In this document: piece by piece, positions 15,376-19,545 of the stretch
Layout of the letters: each line of letters begins with the position of its first letter
Numbering within the stretch: position 1 is the stretch's first letter
Source of the DNA: Actinobacteria bacterium UBA2184
GTDB taxonomy: Bacteria; Actinomycetota; Coriobacteriia; Anaerosomatales; Anaerosomataceae
NCBI GenBank assembly: GCA_002328745.1
Contig: DCVQ01000015.1
Coordinates: 1 to 19,545, forward strand
Direction: 5' to 3'
DNA length: 19,545 nt
Translations under genes and position numbers: made by a program
Notes under the pieces: generated by a model
Seen by the model: only the letters and a program-made list of their open reading frames with translations
What the model was told of the DNA's origin: nothing
The model's database searches: none

Positions 15376-16695
15376 ATGGACGGGACACTCGGAGAGATCG
15401 CGCTCGTCGTCGTGCTCATCGCGGTGAACGGCTACTTCGCCGCAGCCGAGATCTCCCTCGTGAGCGCCCGGCGCGCCGCCATCAAGATGGAGGCGGACGA
15501 GGGCTCCGCGCGCGCCCGCGCGGTGCTTCGGCTCACCGATGACCCCTCGCGCTTCCTCGCCGCCATCCAGGTCGGCATCACCCTCGTGGGATTCGGCGCG
15601 TCGGCGACGGCTGCGGTCACGCTCGCCGAACCGATGCGCGTGTGGCTCGAGTCGCTCGCCATCCCGTGGGTGACTTCGGTCGCCTCGGGCCTCGCCGTCT
15701 TCCTCGTCACCATCGCGATCTCGTACCTCACGCTCGTTTTCGGCGAGCTCGCTCCCAAACGGCTCGGGCTGCAGCGTGCCGAGAGTGTCGCCAAGGCGGT
15801 CGCGGGCCCCGTGACGATCCTGCAGACGGTCACCGCACCGCTGATATGGGTGCTCTCGCATTCGACCAACGCCGTTGCACGGCTGCTCGGCGTCCGGCCC
15901 GGCTCGGTGCGTCCCGGCGTGACCGAAGAGGAGATCAAGCTCCTCGTGACCGAGCAGGGCACGCTCCTCGACGACGAGAAGCGCATGATCCACGAGATCT
16001 TCGAGCTCGGAGACATGGTCGCGAAGGAGATCATGGTGCCCCGGGTGGATACGCGGATGCTGGAGGACACCACGCCGGTCTCCGAAGCGATCACCACGTT
16101 TCGCACATCGGGCTTCTCGCGTCTTCCGGTCTTCCATGGTGACGCGGACACGATCGTCGGCATCGCGATGCTCAAAGACCTCGTCGGCCCGGTCTCGGAA
16201 GGCCGTCTCGACGTGCCGGTGTCGGCCTTCGTCCGCCCCGCGGTGTTCGTGCCCGAGACGAAGCCGATCCTCGTGATGCTCAAGGACATGCAGGCGGCGC
16301 GAAACCATCTCGCGGTGGTCGTCGACGAGTACGGCGGGACCGCAGGCATCGTGACCATCGAGGACATCGTGGAGGAGATCATCGGCGAGATCGTGGACGA
16401 GTTCGACCGCGAGCGTCGCTACATCACGGCGGTTGGCGACAACGAATGGGTCGTGGACGGGCTGCTCTCAGTGCACGAGGCCAACGAGACGCTCGGCTGG
16501 GACCTGCCGCTCTCGGACGAGTACGAGACGGTCGCGGGGTGGGTGCTGGTGGAGCTCGGCCACATCCCCGTGGGGGGAGAGAGCATCACGCACCACCGGC
16601 TGACGGTCCGGGTGGAGGCGGTCCGGCGGAGGCGCATCTCCCGACTTCGGGTATCAAGGTCTCTGGACGCCGCGGAGTCACAACCCGGCGCCTGA
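15376..16695 (+). CDS. CNNM/CorC-family (HlyC/CorC) CBS-domain membrane protein
   Basis: A 439-residue protein with the standard layout: DUF21/CNNM transmembrane domain (about 1-190, beginning VVLIAVNGYFAAAEISLVSA), a CBS pair (about 205-330) and a CorC_HlyC domain (about 345-425). Motifs include FGELAPKRLGLQ in the membrane part, MVPRVDTRML entering the first CBS domain, and VVDEYGGTAGIVTIEDIVEE in the second. Relatives transport or regulate Mg2+ (and other divalent cations) and are often misnamed hemolysins. The C-terminus is basic (RRRRISRLRVSRS). The next gene follows after 46 bases and may be co-transcribed. Confidence 0.94.
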   Translation: MDGTLGEIALVVVLIAVNGYFAAAEISLVSARRAAIKMEADEGSARARAVLRLTDDPSRFLAAIQVGITLVGFGASATAAVTLAEPMRVWLESLAIPWVTSVASGLAVFLVTIAISYLTLVFGELAPKRLGLQRAESVAKAVAGPVTILQTVTAPLIWVLSHSTNAVARLLGVRPGSVRPGVTEEEIKLLVTEQGTLLDDEKRMIHEIFELGDMVAKEIMVPRVDTRMLEDTTPVSEAITTFRTSGFSRLPVFHGDADTIVGIAMLKDLVGPVSEGRLDVPVSAFVRPAVFVPETKPILVMLKDMQAARNHLAVVVDEYGGTAGIVTIEDIVEEIIGEIVDEFDRERRYITAVGDNEWVVDGLLSVHEANETLGWDLPLSDEYETVAGWVLVELGHIPVGGESITHHRLTVRVEAVRRRRISRLRVSRSLDAAESQPGA

Positions 16696-16741
16696 CCGGT
16701 GAGCGCGGGCGGCATACCCGCACAGACGACAAGGGGCGATC

Positions 16742-17950
16742 ATGTCCGAACCGAATGACGTCACCGGCATGCCCGGTGAGGGGCCGCCACCCGCGGCTCC
16801 CGTACCCCCTGCGGCAGCTCCGCCCGGGCCGCCCCTGGCTCCCGAGCAGCCGGAGGCGCCGCGTCCGCGCGGGCATGCGGCGGTGAACTGGGGCGTCGCG
16901 CTCATCGTCATCGGCGGGTTGCTGCTGGTGAACCAGTTCGTGCCGGGATTCGGCGTGTGGCGCTTCTGGCCGCTCATCATCGTCGCGCTCGGCGTTCGCC
17001 AGCTGTTCAGGCGCACGGCGAGAGGGTGGGACGCCAAGGAGGCGGCCGACGGGCTCGTGACGATCGGCTTCGGTCTGGTGCTCCAGGCCCAGATGCTCGG
17101 CGTCATCGGATGGAACGTGTGGCTGAATCTCCTTCGCCTGTGGCCACTGCTGCTGGTCGTCATCGGCGTGGATCTCATCGGCAAGGGCATCCGCGCCACG
17201 TGGCTGCGGGTCCTCTCGAGCCTGCTCGTGCTTGCGGGTCTCGCGTACGGCGTACTGGTGCTCACGCCGACGACCGGGTGGCCTCCCATGCTGTGGACCG
17301 GCGGCGAGGTGGAGAGCTTCGACTTCGAGGCGGAACACGAGGCCGGGATCCGCAGCGGCGAGGCCACGATCGAAGCCGGCGTCGGCACCCTCGACGTGCT
17401 GGCAGGCGACGAGCTGGTCACCGCTCGCGGACGGTCGCCGTTCGCGCCCGAGTTCGACGTGCGCACCACCGACTCGTCGGCCGAGGTGAGGGTTGGAACG
17501 GGCTCGGGCGTCTGGATACCCAGCGGAGGAGACGCCGGCCTCGAGGTGGCCCTCGACCGCGACGTCGAGTGGGACCTCACGATCGAGACCGGCGTCAGCT
17601 CCTACGATGCCGACCTGCGCGACCTCGCCCTCACCGGCCTGAGCGTGCAGGCGGGCGTCTCCCGCGGGATCGTCACGCTGGGCGAGGCTGGCGCTGCGGG
17701 GCTCCGCACCGGCGTTCCGGCGAAGATCGAGATCGGCGTCTCGTCGATCACCATCAAGGTGCCCGAGGGCGAATCGGTGCGCGTGTCCGCGAGCACCGGC
17801 CTCACCGACGTCTCGATGCGCGGTGGATGGGACCGGTCGGACGATGGCGACACCCGCGTCTGGGAGAGTGACGGCTTCAGCGGCAGGGGCGCGTACTGGG
17901 ACATCGCGCTCACGGCCGGCATCGGGTCCGTGACCGTCGAGTACTACTAG
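16742..17950 (+). CDS. LiaI/LiaF-like envelope stress membrane protein
   Basis: A 402-residue protein. It has a Pro/Ala-rich cytoplasmic N-terminus (about 12-41), five membrane segments (about 51-67, 76-89, 104-122, 132-146, 155-175), then a soluble beta-rich region (about 190-402) resembling the LiaF/DUF4097-type beta-helix. The motif FWPLIIVALGV is repeated as LWPLLLVVIGV, showing an internal duplication of the LiaI-LiaF-like transmembrane module. Repeating strands such as EAGVGTLDVLAG, ETGVSSYDADL and EIGVSSITIKVPEG mark the beta-helix. Homologues modulate cell-wall-antibiotic or membrane-stress signalling (LiaFSR-type); no LiaRS is seen here. ATG 16742 has AAGGGG just upstream. It is 12 bases from the PspC gene, which fits a shared envelope-stress role. 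Confidence 0.85.
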   Translation: MSEPNDVTGMPGEGPPPAAPVPPAAAPPGPPLAPEQPEAPRPRGHAAVNWGVALIVIGGLLLVNQFVPGFGVWRFWPLIIVALGVRQLFRRTARGWDAKEAADGLVTIGFGLVLQAQMLGVIGWNVWLNLLRLWPLLLVVIGVDLIGKGIRATWLRVLSSLLVLAGLAYGVLVLTPTTGWPPMLWTGGEVESFDFEAEHEAGIRSGEATIEAGVGTLDVLAGDELVTARGRSPFAPEFDVRTTDSSAEVRVGTGSGVWIPSGGDAGLEVALDRDVEWDLTIETGVSSYDADLRDLALTGLSVQAGVSRGIVTLGEAGAAGLRTGVPAKIEIGVSSITIKVPEGESVRVSASTGLTDVSMRGGWDRSDDGDTRVWESDGFSGRGAYWDIALTAGIGSVTVEYY

Positions 17951-17962
17951 GAGGAGAAGACC

Positions 17963-18430
17963 GTGAGCGACGAACGTGGGCCTGTTTCCCCCAACGACCA
18001 CGACGGTACGGGGTGGGTGATCTTTGGAGCGGTGCTCGTGGTGATCGGCGTGTTCACCGGCATGCGCAGCCTCGATATCCTGCCCTGGCCGCTGATGGAG
18101 ATCCTGGAAGTCATGAGCAAGGCCGCGCTCGGCATCGGCCTGGTGCTGCTCGGCGTGGCGCTCATCGTCTGGGCGCAGACCGGGCGGCGCCTGCCGAGCC
18201 CCCCCGTGCGCGGGAGGAAGCTCTACCGGTCGCGCGACGACAAGTGGGTGGCAGGGGTGCTCGGCGGTCTCGCCGGGTACTTCGGTGTCGACGTCACGCT
18301 GCTGCGCATCGCATTCCTCGCGCTGACCGTCATGGGCATGGGCAGCCTGATAGTGGCCTACATCATCATGGCGATCATCGTGCCGTACCCGCCGTACCCG
18401 GGTACGGTCGCCGGGGGCCCTGTCGGGTGA
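17963..18430 (+). CDS. PspC-domain membrane protein
   Basis: A 155-residue protein with two N-terminal membrane helices (about 17-35 and 50-70) and a C-terminal PspC domain (about 85-143: KLYRSRDDKWVAGVLGGLAG, then a helix ending in AYIIMAIIVP). PspC proteins sense or transmit membrane stress in the phage-shock response. The N-terminal part (GTGWVIFGAVLVVIG, LGIGLVLLGVALIVW) resembles the LiaI-like helices of the preceding gene, so the two may form one complex. GTG 17963 has a strong GGAGGAG Shine-Dalgarno directly after the previous stop codon. Its own stop overlaps the next start (GTGA). Confidence 0.88.
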   Translation: MSDERGPVSPNDHDGTGWVIFGAVLVVIGVFTGMRSLDILPWPLMEILEVMSKAALGIGLVLLGVALIVWAQTGRRLPSPPVRGRKLYRSRDDKWVAGVLGGLAGYFGVDVTLLRIAFLALTVMGMGSLIVAYIIMAIIVPYPPYPGTVAGGPVG

Positions 18431-19371
18431 AGGCGGCCGAAGACAGGCGCGCTCCTGCGCGTCCACAAGCGCCACCGACCGTCGTGGGCGACACCATAGA
18501 CGCGCACGTCCACCTGTTCTCGGTACCGCTCTTCCGCGAGATCGTCGAGAAGGACGCAGGCGCGCACCCGCGGTGGAAGAAGGCGCTCGAGGACGGGAAG
18601 TGGGGGCGGCGTCAGGAGACCCTGCCCGACCTCGAGGCCGCCGAGATGGCCGAGTGGTACGCAGCCCGGCTCGACGACGCGGAAATCGCGCGCGCGGTCG
18701 TCGTGTCGGTGTGGCCCGACTCGCAGTACACGCGCGACTTCATCACCGCTTCGGCGGGGAGGGTCTCCGCGCTGTGCAACATCGATCCGCGCACGCCCGA
18801 TGCCCCGGCGCTCCTCGAGCGCGAGATGGCGGCCGGCTTCAAAGGCGTGAAACTCTATCCGGTGAATCGCTGCTTCCACCTCTCGGACCCGGCGTGCCGC
18901 CCGTTCTTCGAGAAGGCCGCCGCACTCGGCGCTGCGATCACCGTCCACTACGGCGTGACCGTGGACCCGTCGGGCGACCTGCGCTACGCCGATCCCACCG
19001 ACCTTTCGCCCGTGGCGCGCGACTACCCCGAGATGCCGTTTGTGATCGCGCACTTCGGAGCGGGGTATCTGCACGAGGCGCTCCGCCTCGGCTACCAGTG
19101 CAAGAACGTGTGCCTCGACTCGTCGGGCACGAACAACTGGATGGACTACGACCCGCACGGGTACACGCTGGCGCAGGTCTTCGACCGCGCGCTCACCGCG
19201 CTCGGCCCCGAGCGCGTGCTGTTCGGCACGGACTCGGGGACCACCGGGCCGTACCGGAAGTGGATCGCCTTCCAGCAGCGGCGCACCCTCGAAGAGCTCG
19301 GTCTCTCGCAACGCGAACGCGATCTGGTGCTGCGGGCCAACGCGGTGAGGATCTTCAGGCTCGAGGAGTGA
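18427..19371 (+). CDS. Amidohydrolase-family (TIM-barrel) metal-dependent hydrolase
   Basis: A 314-residue enzyme of the amidohydrolase_2 type. Metal and active-site landmarks are in the expected order: DAHVHLF near the N-terminus (His27, His29), FKGVKLYP (Lys142), TVHYG (His174), VIAHFGAG (His209) and LFGTDSG (Asp269). Relatives include 2-pyrone-4,6-dicarboxylate lactonase-like and aminocarboxymuconate decarboxylase-like enzymes; the substrate cannot be assigned. GTG 18427 overlaps the PspC stop as GTGA, implying translational coupling. GTG 18484 is a possible alternative without a visible Shine-Dalgarno. An open frame reaching upstream to 18013 overlaps the PspC gene and is not real. Its link to the envelope genes is positional only. 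Confidence 0.88.
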   Translation: MKAAEDRRAPARPQAPPTVVGDTIDAHVHLFSVPLFREIVEKDAGAHPRWKKALEDGKWGRRQETLPDLEAAEMAEWYAARLDDAEIARAVVVSVWPDSQYTRDFITASAGRVSALCNIDPRTPDAPALLEREMAAGFKGVKLYPVNRCFHLSDPACRPFFEKAAALGAAITVHYGVTVDPSGDLRYADPTDLSPVARDYPEMPFVIAHFGAGYLHEALRLGYQCKNVCLDSSGTNNWMDYDPHGYTLAQVFDRALTALGPERVLFGTDSGTTGPYRKWIAFQQRRTLEELGLSQRERDLVLRANAVRIFRLEE

Positions 19372-19420
19372 GGCTTCGCACGCACGCGGGCGTGGCTTCG
19401 GACCACGGGAGGGACCGGCC

Positions 19421-19545
19421 ATGAGCTTCGGCAAGCACAACGAAGAGCGTGAGTACGACGAGCTCGTGAACTGGGACGCGCGGCTCGACCGCGAGGGCCC
19501 GTTCTTCCGGCGGCTGTTCGAGGAGCACGGCGTGCGGTCGGTGGC
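19421..19545 (+). CDS. Probable SAM-dependent methyltransferase, N-terminal fragment
   Basis: The first 41 codons are visible before the window ends. The protein starts MSFGKHNEEREYDELVNWD and continues with RLDREGPFFRRLFEEHG. This resembles the N-terminal helix of class I SAM-dependent methyltransferases just before the first glycine-rich motif (typically VADVGCGTG), which would fall outside the window. GGGAGGG (19407-19413) is a good Shine-Dalgarno. It starts 49 bases after the amidohydrolase stop and may be in the same operon. Family call is tentative because no motif is present. Confidence 0.65.
   Translation, partial: MSFGKHNEEREYDELVNWDARLDREGPFFRRLFEEHGVRSV

Noticed and set aside
14035..16695. 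Reading the two hemolysin-labelled genes as virulence factors
   Set aside because: Both labels are historical. The proteins are a PAQR-like membrane hydrolase and a CNNM/CorC-type cation protein; nothing suggests toxin function.
18013..18426. 138-codon upstream extension of the amidohydrolase
   Set aside because: It overlaps the PspC gene in another frame and shows no family similarity; GTG 18427 gives the usual length.
1..19545. CRISPR array, insertion sequence, prophage or integration site
   Set aside because: I saw no regularly spaced repeats, transposase or integrase motifs, or terminal inverted repeats with target duplications; the tRNA-Ala 3' end is not visibly duplicated.

Overview
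The window looks like chromosomal DNA from a high-GC Gram-positive-type bacterium. An actinobacterial lineage near Coriobacteriia is my best guess. It rests on the GC-rich codon usage, a tRNA-Ala with an encoded CCA tail, LiaF/PspC-type envelope-stress proteins, a cysteine-rich ferredoxin and recurring extended -10 promoters (TGnTAnnnT). The taxonomic call is inference. I see no insertion sequence, phage gene, CRISPR array or rRNA.

Layout. Positions 1-5195 (minus) hold the first 1731 codons of a giant cyclic beta-1,2-glucan synthase-like membrane enzyme that runs off the left edge. A divergent promoter region (5196-5378) carries a perfect palindrome resembling CsoR/CstR-family operators. It precedes a lipoprotein gene that is best read as one 705-base frame (5379-6083): a rhodanese fused to a thioredoxin, with an in-frame UGA exactly at the first Cys of the thioredoxin CxxC motif and a SECIS-like hairpin 20 bases downstream. 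This apparent selenoprotein, with its likely persulfide-type control, is the most interesting item here. A roughly 500-base noncoding stretch follows, ending in a run of hairpins and a strong terminator-like stem (candidate structured RNA, 6342-6503). Next comes tRNA-Ala(UGC).

Positions 6761-10982 (plus) are a tight four-gene operon: an ABC ATPase, two ABC-2 permeases and an EamA-type transporter. An orphan sensor histidine-kinase-like protein (11065-13095) keeps an ATPase-like domain but has Gln where the phospho-accepting His should be. A divergent pair follows: a cysteine-rich dicluster ferredoxin-type protein (minus, 13114-13926) and a hemolysin III/PAQR-like membrane protein (plus, 14035-14754). 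A small winged-helix-like protein of unknown role (14883-15287) comes next.

The right part is an envelope-oriented run on the plus strand: a CNNM/CorC-type CBS protein with an apparently leaderless start (15376-16695), a LiaI/LiaF-like protein (16742-17950), a PspC-domain protein (17963-18430), an amidohydrolase whose start overlaps the PspC stop (18427-19371), and the first 41 codons of a probable methyltransferase that leaves the window at 19545.
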